Below are positions 26,814-35,518 of a stretch of 64,000 nt of DNA, piece after piece (position 1 is the first letter of the stretch; each line of letters starts with the position of its first letter). A program made the translations under genes and the position numbers. Origin of the DNA: Leisingera thetidis. GTDB lineage: Bacteria > Pseudomonadota > Alphaproteobacteria > Rhodobacterales > Rhodobacteraceae. The notes below the pieces were generated by a model that was not told the origin of the DNA, did no database searches, and worked only from the letters and a program-made list of their open reading frames with translations. The DNA is taken from assembly GCF_025857195.1 (NCBI RefSeq), contig NZ_CP109787.1:3323501-3387500 (forward strand), given 5' to 3'.

Positions 26814-27143
26814 AAAGCGCATCGCACAATCATGTTTTAAAGCCCGCTTCGGCGCCGTGTCAGGGCAAACCGCCACCTATGCCTGCCCGCCCGGCGCCGC
26901 CAGAGGCAAGTTGCCGCATCGGCCGAAGCCCTTCGCCAGTCCTGAACAACAGGAGGCCCCATGAACCGCTGCGGCGGGCCGGAAACCGCATAATGCCGGC
27001 CCGGCAGGTGCCGCCCGCGGCTATGGATTGCAGCGGCTCCGAAGCCGCCCGGAAGCTGCCTGCCGAATTCCGCGAAAGCCATGCGGTTCCCGGCGCACGT
27101 CCAGACCGGGACCGGCGGGGCTGCGCAACAGCTCCGGCCGGCA
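26814..27143. other. Gap between ccoG promoter and LysR 3' end; no supported gene
   Basis: About 330 GC-rich bases. The only notable item is AGGAGG before a 10-codon frame at 26961-26993 that overlaps a longer low-complexity Pro/Ala/Arg frame (to 27184). I do not regard either as a gene. No terminator hairpin with a T-run or repeat is seen. Confidence 0.5.
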
Positions 27144-28022
27144 TTACCCTTCCGCGGCCCCTGCCCGCCGGAGCCAGGCAATGAAGCGGCGGGCTTCCGG
27201 GCGCTGCACGCCCTGGCGGGTGACGATGTGATAGCCCCGGCCCTCGCCTTCGGTGAACAAGGCACACAGGCGGCCGCTTTGCAGATCCTCGATGACGAAT
27301 TCCTGCACGCTGACCGCCACCCCCTGGCCGGCACGCACCGCCTGCATCAGCAGATTGCCTGGCAGCTGGGTCCGGGAGCCGCGCAGGGATTCCCGGACGC
27401 CGCGCGATTCCAGCCAGCGGGAGGCCTCCGTGGTGCCCAGCTCCTCCAGCCAGGGCAAATCCAGAAGATCCTCCGGCGCCGCCACGGGCCGCCCTGCCAG
27501 AAGGCTGTCCGCGGCAATCACCACCATCGGCGAGACCAGCAGCATCCGGGCCTCCAGACCGGGCCAGCTGCCGTCCCCGTACCTGATGGCAATGTCGATG
27601 CCGCCCGGCTTCAGCTCGACGATCTCCCCCCTGGGGTCCAGCACCAGATCGATCTCCGGGTGCTCCGCCTGAAAGCCCGCCAGCCGCGGCATCAGCCAGT
27701 GCGCGGCAAACATCGGCGTGCAGGTGACATGCAGCGGCCGCGCGGCGCCGGCTGCGGAGATCTCCTGCACGGCGGCCTCGATCGCGCCAAAGCCAAGCTG
27801 CAGCGCGCGGGCCAGATGCTCGCCGTCCGCAGTCAGCGCCAGCGCCCTGCCGCCGCGGTGCAGCAATGCCGCGCCCAGATAGGCTTCCAGCGCCCGCAGC
27901 TGCTGGCTGATGGCAGCATGGCTGACATTCAGTGCCGCCCCCGCCTGCACAACATTGCCGGCCTCGGCAAAGGCAGCAAAGGCCCTGAGCGCCGCAAGCG
28001 GCGGCATCCGCAACCAATCCAT
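27144..28022 (-). CDS. LysR-type transcriptional regulator (GcvA-like)
   Basis: A 292-aa LysR regulator. The N-terminal winged helix-turn-helix spans about residues 8-65 (ALRAFAAFAEAGNVVQAGAALNVSHAAISQQLRALE). It is followed by the effector domain with TPMFAAHWLMPRLAGF and DIAIRYGDGSWPGLEA, the pattern of the GcvA/AmpR branch. The protein begins inside a strong dyad (28021-28043), implying self-control. The effector is unknown. It is divergent from a small open frame at 28121 and sits between ccoGHIS and the DUF2270 gene without an obvious link to respiration. Confidence 0.9.
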   Translation of the reverse strand: MDWLRMPPLAALRAFAAFAEAGNVVQAGAALNVSHAAISQQLRALEAYLGAALLHRGGRALALTADGEHLARALQLGFGAIEAAVQEISAAGAARPLHVTCTPMFAAHWLMPRLAGFQAEHPEIDLVLDPRGEIVELKPGGIDIAIRYGDGSWPGLEARMLLVSPMVVIAADSLLAGRPVAAPEDLLDLPWLEELGTTEASRWLESRGVRESLRGSRTQLPGNLLMQAVRAGQGVAVSVQEFVIEDLQSGRLCALFTEGEGRGYHIVTRQGVQRPEARRFIAWLRRAGAAEG

Positions 28023-28043
28023 ATGTAATCAAGCCTTACATAT
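28021..28043. promoter_or_regulatory. Probable LysR operator (ATATGTAA-N7-TTACATAT)
   Basis: A perfect 8-base inverted repeat with 7-base spacer, touching the start codon of the LysR gene (28022). This T-N11-A-type dyad is the normal form of LysR binding sites. It is placed for autoregulation and for control of the divergent small frame at 28121. Confidence 0.65.
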
Positions 28044-28120
28044 TGTCATTCTTCTTAACTCGCAGGAATCGCTCTTTCGCGCAAGTATCAGGGTCAGACG
28101 CCAGGATAGGAGGCACTGAA

Positions 28121-28300
28121 ATGCTGATGAATATCTATGCCCGCTCGATGCTGACCGCGAGCCGCCAGGACTGTGTGATCCTGCGGGATCTGCCGCCGCC
28201 GGAGCCGCTGCCCCGCCCGGCAGGAACGATAACCCGGCTGATGCGCTGGCTGGCCGTCAAACCCCGGAAAACGCGGTGCATTCATCCGCGAGAAATCTGA
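28121..28300 (+). CDS. Possible 59-aa small protein
   Basis: A short frame with AGGAGG 8 bases before its ATG, starting MLMNIYARSMLTASRQDCVI and ending KPRKTRCIHPREI. It is divergent from the LysR gene, the usual place for a LysR target. It has no clear signal peptide or domain. The good ribosome site is the main support. I do not recognise it; it could be a lineage-specific small gene or chance. Confidence 0.4.
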   Translation: MLMNIYARSMLTASRQDCVILRDLPPPEPLPRPAGTITRLMRWLAVKPRKTRCIHPREI

Positions 28301-28327
28301 GTCACGGCCCGTTGCGGTGGAATGAAA

Positions 28328-28377
28328 ATGCGCCGGTTTTCCAGGAAACGCGCGAACAGATCGGAAAACCGGCGCAT
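28328..28377. repeat. 15-base perfect inverted repeat
   Basis: ATGCGCCGGTTTTCC (28328-28342) and its exact complement (28363-28377) are separated by 20 bases. It lies 28 bases after the small frame at 28121 and before the FNR box at 28493. It may end that transcript, although no T-run follows. Confidence 0.6.
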
Positions 28378-28492
28378 GGCCCGCTCGGCCTGCACGTCGG
28401 CCTTGCGGGATATCCTGCTGCCCGGGAGGGGGTGTGAGCCAAGCAGCAATCTCTTTCACCTGCGTGTGTAGCGCGGATTGCGGCCCGGCAAT

Positions 28493-28506
28493 TTGACACG
28501 GATCAA
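28493..28506. promoter_or_regulatory. FNR/FnrL box upstream of the DUF2270 gene
   Basis: TTGACACGGATCAA, one mismatch from TTGAT-N4-ATCAA, within the longer dyad AATTTGA-N6-TCAAATT. It is centred about 58 bases before the DUF2270 start and is the only regulator site seen there. Confidence 0.8.
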
Positions 28507-28557
28507 ATTGGCACAAAAACTTTCCCGCTTCCGGCAAAAAAAGCTACTCTGAGTTCC

Positions 28558-29250
28558 ATGGAACAGACTGACAGCGGCACTGCCGGAACCAGAACGCGCC
28601 AAACGCTGACATCCGCGGAAATCGGCGCAATTGCGCATCTGTACCGGGGTGAAATCTACCGCAGCACGATCTGGCGCACCCGGCTGGACACCACCACCAA
28701 CTGGGCAGTGGTGACACTTGGGGTCGCGCTGTCGATTTCCTTTTCCTCGCCCGAGGCGTCGCCGCTGCCGCTGCTGCTGGTGGGGGTGCTGGTCATCTTC
28801 TTCCTGATGCTGGAAGCCCGCCGCTACCGCTACTTCAACGTATTCCGCGCCCGCGCCCGCTGGCTGGAGACCCATTTCTATGCGCTGATGCTGCAGGAAG
28901 GCGATCTGCATCTGGAGCAGAACTGGCAGCTGGTATTGGCCGCCGATTATTTGAACCCGCAGTATCATGTCGGCTACATGACATCCATTGGCCGCCGGAT
29001 CCGGCGCAACTACCTGTGGATCCTGCTGATCCAGTCGCTTGCCTATGGCGGCAAGCTGGCGGTGCACCCCAGCGGCATCCAAACCTTCGACCAGGCGGTG
29101 ACACGCGCCGATATCGGCCCGTTTCCGGGCGAACTGGTGATAGCAGCCGGCCTTGTCTACGTGCTGTCCTGGAGCGGCATCGCCTTGTGGAGCGGCTGGT
29201 CGGATGAAGCCCGGGCCAGCGTGCGCGGCTCCTCAACCTCGATGGGCTGA
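28558..29250 (+). CDS. DUF2270 membrane protein, probably FnrL-controlled
   Basis: A 230-aa protein with a soluble N-terminus (residues 1-50), four hydrophobic segments (WAVVTLGVALSISFS, LPLLLVGVLVIFFLMLEA, LWILLIQSLAYGGKLA, LVIAAGLVYVLSWSGIALW) and a conserved middle RRYRYFNVFRARARWLETHFYALML. This fits DUF2270, whose function is not known. It lies between the ccoGHIS and ccoNOQP clusters, with an FNR box centred 58 bases upstream. That suggests a part in microaerobic membrane physiology (inference). Confidence 0.82.
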   Translation: MEQTDSGTAGTRTRQTLTSAEIGAIAHLYRGEIYRSTIWRTRLDTTTNWAVVTLGVALSISFSSPEASPLPLLLVGVLVIFFLMLEARRYRYFNVFRARARWLETHFYALMLQEGDLHLEQNWQLVLAADYLNPQYHVGYMTSIGRRIRRNYLWILLIQSLAYGGKLAVHPSGIQTFDQAVTRADIGPFPGELVIAAGLVYVLSWSGIALWSGWSDEARASVRGSSTSMG

Positions 29251-29366
29251 GACTGGCGGCGGCTGGGGAAGCCGGCAAGCCTCCAGCGCGGACGTGCGTT
29301 TACAGGCCGCCGTTTTCAAGCGGCGGCGGGCATGTTGCGCGCGCCGCCTCTCAGGCCGGGCAGCTC

Positions 29367-30185
29367 TCAGCCCGCCTCCCGCACTGCTGCCAGGGTAAAG
29401 CTCATCGGCACTTGCGCCTGACGGTTTTCGTAGACATCGAAACAGGTCTCCCGGTTGGAATGGGGGTGTTCCTCGAAGCCGGTGATTGCCATCCCGGAAC
29501 GGATCACCGCCATGACAATACCGCTCATCGTGTGGCTGTACCAATAGGACGGCGGCGCAGCCTGACCGGAGCTGCCGTCATAAGTGATCGCCTGCTCCGC
29601 CACTGTTGGTGCCGTGCTGAAATAGGAATAGGCGGGCAGATGCGGGGTTTCCGATTCCGGCTCGAACATCTCCAGCACAGGGTGGGTTTCATAGATCACC
29701 AGCCGGCCGCCCGGACGCAGCAGCCCGGTCACGGCCTGAAAGAACCGGCCCAGGTCCGGCATCCAGTTCAGCACGCCAATGGTTATCACGGCAAAATCGA
29801 AGCCGCGCCGGACGCCGGGCGGCAGCGCGTAGATATCGCTGCACAGGAATTCGCAATCCGACCCGGCGATGCCCTTCAGGATCTCTGCCTGCTTGAGAAA
29901 CTCCGCCGATTGGTCAATCCCCAGGCAGCGCTCTGCTCCGAAGGCGGCCAGAGACAGCGTCTCGCGCCCGTTGTTGCAGCCGATCTGAACGCCGGACTGC
30001 CCCTGCAGCCTCAGCCCCTCCAGTGTCCGCGTCATTGTCGCGTCAAATGTTGAATAGCCGGGCACCGCAAATCCGGCGGTCAGGGCCCGCCAGCTGGCAT
30101 TGTCCCGGTGCAGTCGGGCCGAGTCATCCCAGGCCCGGCGGTTGGCAGAAACCGCCTGTTCCAACTCAATACATTTATCACTCAT
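29367..30185 (-). CDS. Class I SAM-dependent methyltransferase
   Basis: A 272-aa protein with SAM motif I VQIGCNNGRETLSLAAFG (the usual GxGxG glycines are relaxed), an acidic residue after motif II (CLGIDQSAEF), FDFAVITIGVLNWMPDLGRFF and LLRPGGRLVIYETHPVLEMF. The last two resemble UbiE/Methyltransf_11 small-molecule enzymes. The C-terminal part with SYWYSHTMSGIVMAV and GFEEHPHSN is typical of a widespread uncharacterised group. The substrate is unknown. A TTTGATCAAA palindrome lies 20 bases before the start. The gene is not obviously linked to the flanking oxidase genes. Confidence 0.82.
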   Translation of the reverse strand: MSDKCIELEQAVSANRRAWDDSARLHRDNASWRALTAGFAVPGYSTFDATMTRTLEGLRLQGQSGVQIGCNNGRETLSLAAFGAERCLGIDQSAEFLKQAEILKGIAGSDCEFLCSDIYALPPGVRRGFDFAVITIGVLNWMPDLGRFFQAVTGLLRPGGRLVIYETHPVLEMFEPESETPHLPAYSYFSTAPTVAEQAITYDGSSGQAAPPSYWYSHTMSGIVMAVIRSGMAITGFEEHPHSNRETCFDVYENRQAQVPMSFTLAAVREAG

Positions 30186-30276
30186 GGGAGGCCCCCAAAG
30201 AAATATTTGATCAAATTACCGGAACGATGCCGGAACCCAAAGCCAGGATCAAGCCGGGAAGAAATGCCCACGCAGC

Positions 30277-30302
30277 AAAAGGGGCCGCCCGAAGGCAGCC
30301 CC
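30277..30302 (-). terminator. Terminator of ccoNOQP
   Basis: On the minus strand GGGGCTGCC and GGCGGCCCC pair around a TTCG tetraloop and run into TTTT. It lies 31 bases after the ccoP stop. The tetraloop makes it very stable. Confidence 0.85.
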
Positions 30303-30332
30303 TGTCGATGTTCCTGAAGACCGGCTTCAGCC

Positions 30333-31202
30333 TTATTCGCCGCCGCCCAGCTGGTGGACATAAGACGATACCGCGCGGATCTCAGCCTCGGTCAGGCGGG
30401 TGTTCCAGGCCGGCATCACGCCATAGCGCGAATTGGTCACGGTCTCGGTCAGGGTGGCGTAGTCGCCGCCATAGAGCCAGATCGCGTCGGCCAGGTTCGG
30501 CGCGCCCTGCGCGCGGTCGCCGGTGCCGTCCCCGGCGTGGCAGGAGGCGCAATTGTCGGCAAAGACCGCCGCGCCGGCCGCAACCTTGGAGGCATCCTGC
30601 GGCGCGCCCGACAGCGACATCACGTAGTTCACTACCTGGGAAATCTCTTCTTTCTCAAGCAGCTCGTCGCGGCCGAAGGCAGGCATCTCGGAATAGCGCG
30701 CATCGTCGCTGTCCTCGTTGCGGATGCCATGGGTGACGGTCGTGTGGATGTCCTCCACCGAGCCGCCCCAGAGCCAGTCGTCGTCCAGGAGGTTCGGGTA
30801 GCCCTTGGCACCTGCGGCGCCGGAGCCGTGGCACTGGGCGCACCAGGTCTTGAACACGGCGGAACCTGCCGACACCGCGTAGGAACCCAGTTCCGGGTCT
30901 TCCGCGATGGCGGTCAGTTCTGCCGCTTCCAGCTTGGCATTGACCGGCGCGTTGGCCTCCTCCACCGACGCGATCTCAGCCGCCACGTCGGCACGGGTCG
31001 ACCAGCCCAGCACCCCGGCTGTGGCGCCGTTGATCAGCGGCCAGGCCGGATAGGCGATGGTGTAAAGAACACCCCAGATGATGGTGGCGTAGAAGGTCCA
31101 CAGCCACCAGCGCGGCATCGGGTTGTCGAATTCCTCGATCCCGTCCCACTCATGGCCGGTGGTGTTCGGATCGCCCTCGAACTTCTGCGATTTCTTGCTC
31201 AT
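30333..31202 (-). CDS. ccoP: cbb3-type cytochrome c oxidase subunit III (CcoP)
   Basis: The diheme electron-entry subunit of cbb3 oxidase. The 289-aa protein has one N-terminal membrane helix ([19 protein letters not shown]) and two class I heme sites in the periplasm, C121-A-Q-C-H125 and C218-A-S-C-H222. The methionine ligands are expected in YSEMPAFG and YGVMPAWN. Its ATG overlaps the ccoQ stop by four bases. It is last in ccoNOQP and is followed by a tetraloop terminator. Confidence 0.97.
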   Translation of the reverse strand: MSKKSQKFEGDPNTTGHEWDGIEEFDNPMPRWWLWTFYATIIWGVLYTIAYPAWPLINGATAGVLGWSTRADVAAEIASVEEANAPVNAKLEAAELTAIAEDPELGSYAVSAGSAVFKTWCAQCHGSGAAGAKGYPNLLDDDWLWGGSVEDIHTTVTHGIRNEDSDDARYSEMPAFGRDELLEKEEISQVVNYVMSLSGAPQDASKVAAGAAVFADNCASCHAGDGTGDRAQGAPNLADAIWLYGGDYATLTETVTNSRYGVMPAWNTRLTEAEIRAVSSYVHQLGGGE

Positions 31203-31411
31203 GCCCTCGCCTCCTTCGTCGCGGCGGGTTGGCCGGCGCCCGTGTCGGGCGCGGGTGCGTCATCATGCCGGAACGGGATGTTGGCGGTGTCCTTGTAGAC
31301 CTTGGTGCTGCCCGGGCGGAACGCCCAGACCACAACACCGATGAAGAAGGTGAACAGGAACAGCAGCATCCAGCTGTCCGCGAACTGCCTGAGGAGTGTA
31401 TAGAGTTCCAT
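31199..31411 (-). CDS. ccoQ: cbb3-type oxidase subunit IV (CcoQ)
   Basis: A 70-aa single-pass protein that stabilises the cbb3 complex. The helix [19 protein letters not shown] is followed by [20 protein letters not shown], the standard CcoQ tail. It lies 10 bases after ccoO and overlaps ccoP by four bases, so translation is coupled. Confidence 0.95.
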   Translation of the reverse strand: MELYTLLRQFADSWMLLFLFTFFIGVVVWAFRPGSTKVYKDTANIPFRHDDAPAPDTGAGQPAATKEARA

Positions 31412-31421
31412 CTGTCCCTCC

Positions 31422-32150
31422 TCAGCGGCTCGCGTCCGGGGTGAAGGTCGAGAAATCGACCAGCGTGCCCAGCATCTGCAGATAGGCGATCAGCGCATCG
31501 GCCTCGGAAACCCCCGGCTGGCCGTCGAAGTTGCGCACGTTGACCTTCTCGCCATAGCGCTCCAGCAGCCCGTCATAGTCGCTGTCGGGATCCGCCTGGG
31601 CGCGGAAGTCGGCCTGCGCGGCCGCGACCATGTCGTCGCTGTAGGGCGTGCCCAGCAGCGCGTTGGTGGCCATCACGTCGCCAATGTATTTGCCGTCGAT
31701 CCGCTTTTCCTCGAGGAAGCCGTATTTCGGCATCACCGATTCCGGCACCACCGCCTGCGGGTCGCGCAGGTGGTCGACGTGCCAGTCGTCCGAGTAGCGG
31801 CCGCCGACGCGGGCCAGGTCCGGCCCGGTCCGCTTGGAGCCCCACTGGAACGGACGGTCATACATCGATTCCGCTGCCAGCGAGTAGTGGCCGTAGCGTT
31901 CGACCTCGTCGCGCATCGGGCGGATCATCTGGCTGTGGCAGACATAGCAGCCCTCGCGGATGTAGATGTCCCGGCCCGCCAGCTCCAGCGGGGTGTAGGG
32001 GCGCATGCCCTCCACCTCTTCGATGGTGTTTTCCAGGTAGAACAGCGGTGCGATCTGCACCAGGCCGCCGATGGTCACGACCAGGAAGCTGCAGATCAGC
32101 AGCAGGGTCGCGTTGGTCTCGAGGATCTTGTGTTTGTCGAGAATGGACAT
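31422..32150 (-). CDS. ccoO: cbb3-type cytochrome c oxidase subunit II (CcoO)
   Basis: The monoheme subunit of cbb3 oxidase, 242 aa. An N-terminal membrane helix ([21 protein letters not shown]) anchors a periplasmic cytochrome domain with heme site C68-Y-V-C-H72 and the following [15 protein letters not shown]. The axial methionine is expected in ESVMPKYGF. It starts 14 bases after the ccoN stop. Confidence 0.97.
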   Translation of the reverse strand: MSILDKHKILETNATLLLICSFLVVTIGGLVQIAPLFYLENTIEEVEGMRPYTPLELAGRDIYIREGCYVCHSQMIRPMRDEVERYGHYSLAAESMYDRPFQWGSKRTGPDLARVGGRYSDDWHVDHLRDPQAVVPESVMPKYGFLEEKRIDGKYIGDVMATNALLGTPYSDDMVAAAQADFRAQADPDSDYDGLLERYGEKVNVRNFDGQPGVSEADALIAYLQMLGTLVDFSTFTPDASR

Positions 32151-32164
32151 AGCTGCCTGGCTCC

Positions 32165-33775
32165 TTATTCAGCCGGGACCGGAACCGTCAGGCTGGCTTC
32201 TTTTGCCGGGGCCTTACGGACAGTCATCCACAGGTTGTAGCACATGATGATCGAGCCGGTGAGGAACATCACCCCGCCCAGACCGCGCACCACATACATC
32301 GGGAACTTCGCTGCCACGGTGTCGGCAAAGGAGTTCACCAGGAAGCCGTTGGCATCCACTTCACGCCACATCAGGCCTTCCATGATCCCGGTCACCCACA
32401 TCGACGCGGCATAGAGAACGATGCCGATGGTGGCGAGCCAGAAGTGCCAGGAGACGAGGCTCAGCGAATAGAGCCGCTCGCGCTTCCACAGCACCGGCAC
32501 CAGGTAATAGAGCGCGCCGAAGGTGATCATGCCGTTCCAGCCCAAAGCGCCGGAGTGCACGTGGCCGATGGTCCAGTCGGTGTAATGGCTCAGCGAGTTC
32601 ACCGCGCGGATCGACATCATCGGGCCTTCAAAGGTGGACATGCCGTAGAAGCCGACCGAGATCACCATCATCCGGATCACCGGATCGGTGCGCAGCTTGT
32701 CCCAGGCGCCAGACAGCGTCATCAGACCGTTGATCATGCCGCCCCAGCTGGGCATCCACAGGATCACCGACATCACCATGCCCAGGGTCGAGGCCCAGTC
32801 CGGCAGCGCGGTGTAGTGCAGATGGTGCGGACCGGCCCAGATGTAGAGGAAGATCAAGGCCCAGAAGTGGATGATCGACAGCTTGTAGGAGAACACCGGA
32901 CGCTCGGCCTGCTTGGGGATGAAGTAGTACATCATGCCGAGGAAGCCCGCGGTCAGGAAGAAGCCCACGGCGTTGTGGCCGTACCACCACTGGATCATCG
33001 CATCCTGCACGCCCGGCCAGACGATCACCGACTTGGAGCCCCAGATGGAGACCGGAACGGTCATGTTGTTGACCAGGTGCAGCATCGCCACGGTGACGAT
33101 GAAGGACAGGTAGAACCAGTTCGCCACGTAGATATGCGGCTCCTTGCGCTTGATGACCGTGCCCAGGAACACCGCCAGATAGGCAACCCAGACGATGGTC
33201 AGCCACAGGTCGACGTGCCATTCGGGTTCCGCGTATTCCTTGGACTGGGTCGAGCCGAACAGGTAGCCGGTCGCGGCCAGCACGATGAACAGCTGATAGC
33301 CCCAGAACACGAACCACGCCAGGTTGCCGCCCCACAGCCGCGCCGCAGAGGTGCGCTGCACCACGTAGAAGGAGGTGGCGATCAGCGCGTTGCCGCCAAA
33401 GGCAAAGATCACTGCCGAGGTGTGCAGCGGCCGCAGGCGGCCGAAATTGGCAAAGCCTTCGGCCCATTCGAAGTTCAGCGCCGGAAAGGCCAGCTGGAAC
33501 GCAATGAAAGTCCCGGCCAGGAACCCGACCACACCCCAGAAGGCGGTTGCAATTGCACCAGCGCGGATCACGCTGTCGAAATACTCGTTTTCCAGACCAA
33601 CAACCGCCGGTTTCGGCTCATCGGTGCGGCGCAAAGTATGAAGGAACAGCCCGCCGGCCACGATCATCACGATGACCGCATGCACCTGGTAAGCCAGATC
33701 CCGCGCGTAATTGGTACCGATCATCGCAAACAGCGTGACCAGACCAAGCGCTATCAGCTTGATATAGTTAGACAT
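32165..33775 (-). CDS. ccoN: cbb3-type cytochrome c oxidase subunit I (CcoN)
   Basis: The catalytic heme-copper subunit that reduces oxygen at low tension. The 536-aa protein has about twelve membrane helices. Conserved histidine-bearing segments include [47 protein letters not shown] and [13 protein letters not shown], which supply the heme b, heme b3 and CuB ligands. I choose the ATG at 33775 ([11 protein letters not shown]); the open frame upstream to 33844 is not needed. A perfect FNR box lies 99 bases upstream. Confidence 0.97.
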   Translation of the reverse strand: MSNYIKLIALGLVTLFAMIGTNYARDLAYQVHAVIVMIVAGGLFLHTLRRTDEPKPAVVGLENEYFDSVIRAGAIATAFWGVVGFLAGTFIAFQLAFPALNFEWAEGFANFGRLRPLHTSAVIFAFGGNALIATSFYVVQRTSAARLWGGNLAWFVFWGYQLFIVLAATGYLFGSTQSKEYAEPEWHVDLWLTIVWVAYLAVFLGTVIKRKEPHIYVANWFYLSFIVTVAMLHLVNNMTVPVSIWGSKSVIVWPGVQDAMIQWWYGHNAVGFFLTAGFLGMMYYFIPKQAERPVFSYKLSIIHFWALIFLYIWAGPHHLHYTALPDWASTLGMVMSVILWMPSWGGMINGLMTLSGAWDKLRTDPVIRMMVISVGFYGMSTFEGPMMSIRAVNSLSHYTDWTIGHVHSGALGWNGMITFGALYYLVPVLWKRERLYSLSLVSWHFWLATIGIVLYAASMWVTGIMEGLMWREVDANGFLVNSFADTVAAKFPMYVVRGLGGVMFLTGSIIMCYNLWMTVRKAPAKEASLTVPVPAE

Positions 33776-33867
33776 CTTGCGTCCCTTTGCCGTGCCCCCG
33801 CGAATCCTGCGGATACGGGGACGTTTATAGACCGCGCCCTTCATGCAAAAGGCGCCTGGTTGCCGCC

Positions 33868-33881
33868 TTGATCTGCATCAA
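33868..33881. promoter_or_regulatory. Perfect FNR/FnrL box between ccoN and the usp gene
   Basis: TTGATCTGCATCAA is an exact match to TTGAT-N4-ATCAA. It lies midway between divergent ccoN (99 bases) and the universal stress gene (105 bases), so it could serve either or both. Confidence 0.92.
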
Positions 33882-33978
33882 GACAAATCCGGGCAACATG
33901 TGACACGTCTTCCCCTGCAGTAAATTCTCCGCGCCGGGGCCATGGGGGTCTGCGGCGCCGGATACGCCGGGAGATGCC

Positions 33979-34818
33979 ATGTCCTACAAGTCCTTGCTTA
34001 CCGTGCTCACGGCTGCGGAGACCGCAGCGGCGCCTTTGGCGCAAATTGCGGCTTTGGCGGAAGATTTCGGCGCCCATGCCGATGCGCTCTGCCTTGGTGT
34101 CGACCGCACCCAGACGGGGTATTACTACGCCGGCGCCAATGCGATGGTGCTGCAGGAAACCCTGGCCCGCGCCCAGGAAGAGGCCGGCGCGGTGCAGGCC
34201 GGCGCCGAAGCGGCGCTGCAGCGGGCGGGCGTGCCCTTTGCCACCGACAGCGGTGTCGCCCAGATCGCCGATCTCGGCCGCCATGTGGCGCGCCAGGCGC
34301 GGTTCTCCGATCTGGTGGTGCTGGGCAAGCCCTATGGCCCCGGCAAGCGCGCCGAGGCCGAGCCGATTGTCGAATCGGCGCTGTTCGAGGGCCGCGCGCC
34401 GGTGCTGGTGGTGCCGGACAAGGGCCCGCCGATGCGCAAGCCCAAGACCGTGCTGGCGGCCTGGAACGAAAGCATCGAGGCGATGACCGCGATCCGCCGG
34501 GCGCTGCCGTTCCTGAAAGGCGCGGATCTGGTGCGCATCGCGGTGATCGACCCGCCGCAGCACGGGCCGGAACGGTCCGATCCGGGCGGCATGCTGGCGC
34601 AGATGCTGGCGCGGCACGGGGTGGCCTGCGAGATCGACGTGCTCAGCAAGACCATGACCCGGGTGTCGGACATCCTGAACCGCCATGCGGCAGACACCGC
34701 CGCCGATCTGATCGTGATGGGCGCCTACGGCCATTCCCGCTTCCGCGAGGCCATCCTCGGCGGCGCCACCCGCAACATGCTGGAGCAGGCTGCGGTGCCG
34801 GTGCTGATGGCGCACTGA
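33979..34818 (+). CDS. Universal stress protein (UspA family, tandem domains)
   Basis: A 279-aa protein with two UspA folds. The N-terminal half (LTVLTAAETAAAPLAQIAALAEDFGAHADAL to about residue 140) is degenerate. The C-terminal half has the ATP-binding pattern MGAYGHSRFREAILGGATRNML and ends VPVLMAH. GGGAGA lies 6-7 bases before the ATG. It is divergent from ccoN across a perfect FNR box; an usp gene in this position is common beside Rhodobacter fnrL-cco loci. A terminator follows. Confidence 0.9.
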   Translation: MSYKSLLTVLTAAETAAAPLAQIAALAEDFGAHADALCLGVDRTQTGYYYAGANAMVLQETLARAQEEAGAVQAGAEAALQRAGVPFATDSGVAQIADLGRHVARQARFSDLVVLGKPYGPGKRAEAEPIVESALFEGRAPVLVVPDKGPPMRKPKTVLAAWNESIEAMTAIRRALPFLKGADLVRIAVIDPPQHGPERSDPGGMLAQMLARHGVACEIDVLSKTMTRVSDILNRHAADTAADLIVMGAYGHSRFREAILGGATRNMLEQAAVPVLMAH

Positions 34819-34864
34819 GCGGGCGCCTGCACAGGCGGTCTCCGCCCCGGACAAAGGCCCGGGC

Positions 34865-34893
34865 AAAAAAGGGCGCCCGCAGGGGCGCCTTTT
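34865..34893 (+). terminator. Terminator of the usp gene (possibly two-way)
   Basis: GGCGCCC (34872-34878) pairs with GGGCGCC (34883-34889), followed by TTTT and preceded by AAAAAA. It lies between the convergent usp and glsB genes. Confidence 0.75.
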
Positions 34894-34922
34894 GGTGCTG
34901 TTGCGCGGCTGCGCCCTGCGCC

Positions 34923-35180
34923 CTAGCCCGCCTTGCGGATCAGGCCGATCAGGAACAGCAGGATCACCGCGCCGATGGTGGCATGGATCAGCGACCAGAA
35001 GAAGCCGCCGCCCGCGGCGAATCCCAGCGCCGGAAAGATGGTCCCGGCCAGAAAGGCGCCAACCACGCCGACGATGATGTTGCCCAGCAGGCCGAACCCG
35101 CGCCCCTGCATGATCTTGCCCGACAGCCATCCGGCCAGGGCTCCGATGACCAGCATCCCGATCAGACTTCCAAACTGCAT
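34923..35180 (-). CDS. GlsB/YeaQ/YmgE family stress membrane protein
   Basis: An 85-aa Gly-rich membrane protein of the transglycosylase-associated family with three short hydrophobic helices (IGMLVIGALAGWLSGKIM, GLLGNIIVGVVGAFLAGTIFP, FWSLIHATIGAVILLFLIGLI). The pattern GWLSGKIMQGRGFGLLGNIIVGVVGA is diagnostic. The ATG at 35180 is chosen over an upstream frame to 35219. It belongs to a general-stress family of unclear function and is convergent with the usp gene. Confidence 0.9.
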   Translation of the reverse strand: MQFGSLIGMLVIGALAGWLSGKIMQGRGFGLLGNIIVGVVGAFLAGTIFPALGFAAGGGFFWSLIHATIGAVILLFLIGLIRKAG

Positions 35181-35290
35181 TGCCGCCTCCGACTGTTTTC
35201 CGCAGTCCCAATAGACCACAGGCGCGTCTGCCGGTCACGCTTCGGGTTCCGTACCGCCGGGATCTGCCGGTCTCGAACCAAACCCAAGCC

Positions 35291-35416
35291 CTCCCGCCCG
35301 TCGTCCGCCCTTCTGTGCAGAAGGGCCTCCTCCCGTTGGGCATGGCACCGCTGCGCGGTGCCATGCCCAAGGCCGCCAGCGGGTCCGGCGCAGCCGGGCA
35401 CGCGCGGGCGCGGGAG
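35291..35416. repeat. Nested multi-hairpin intergenic element, copy D
   Basis: Outer arms CTCCCGC (35291) and GCGGGAG (to 35416). Inside are GCCCTTCT/AGAAGGGC with loop GTGC, then a perfect 16-base stem TTGGGCATGGCACCGC (35336-35351) with its complement (35355-35370), loop TGC, and the conserved GCCCAAGGCCGCCA after it. It fills most of the 338-base gap between glsB and fnrL; the rest shows no gene. Confidence 0.85.
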
Positions 35417-35518
35417 CCGTTGGCTGCAACCCGGCCGAGCCCCAGCACGCGCCCCCCGTGGGGGCGGCCCGGCATCGCCAGCGTTCTGTTCAGGCAAAGG
35501 ATGAGGGCACGGAGGAAA

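Noticed and set aside
26961..27184. 10-codon leader-like frame with AGGAGG and an overlapping 63-codon frame
   Set aside because: The second frame is Pro/Ala/Arg-rich and runs into the LysR gene on the other strand; no domain or conservation can be argued.
30205..30216. ATTTGATCAAAT palindrome before the methyltransferase gene as an FNR box
   Set aside because: The TTGAT and ATCAA halves overlap with no 4-base spacer, so it does not fit FNR binding.
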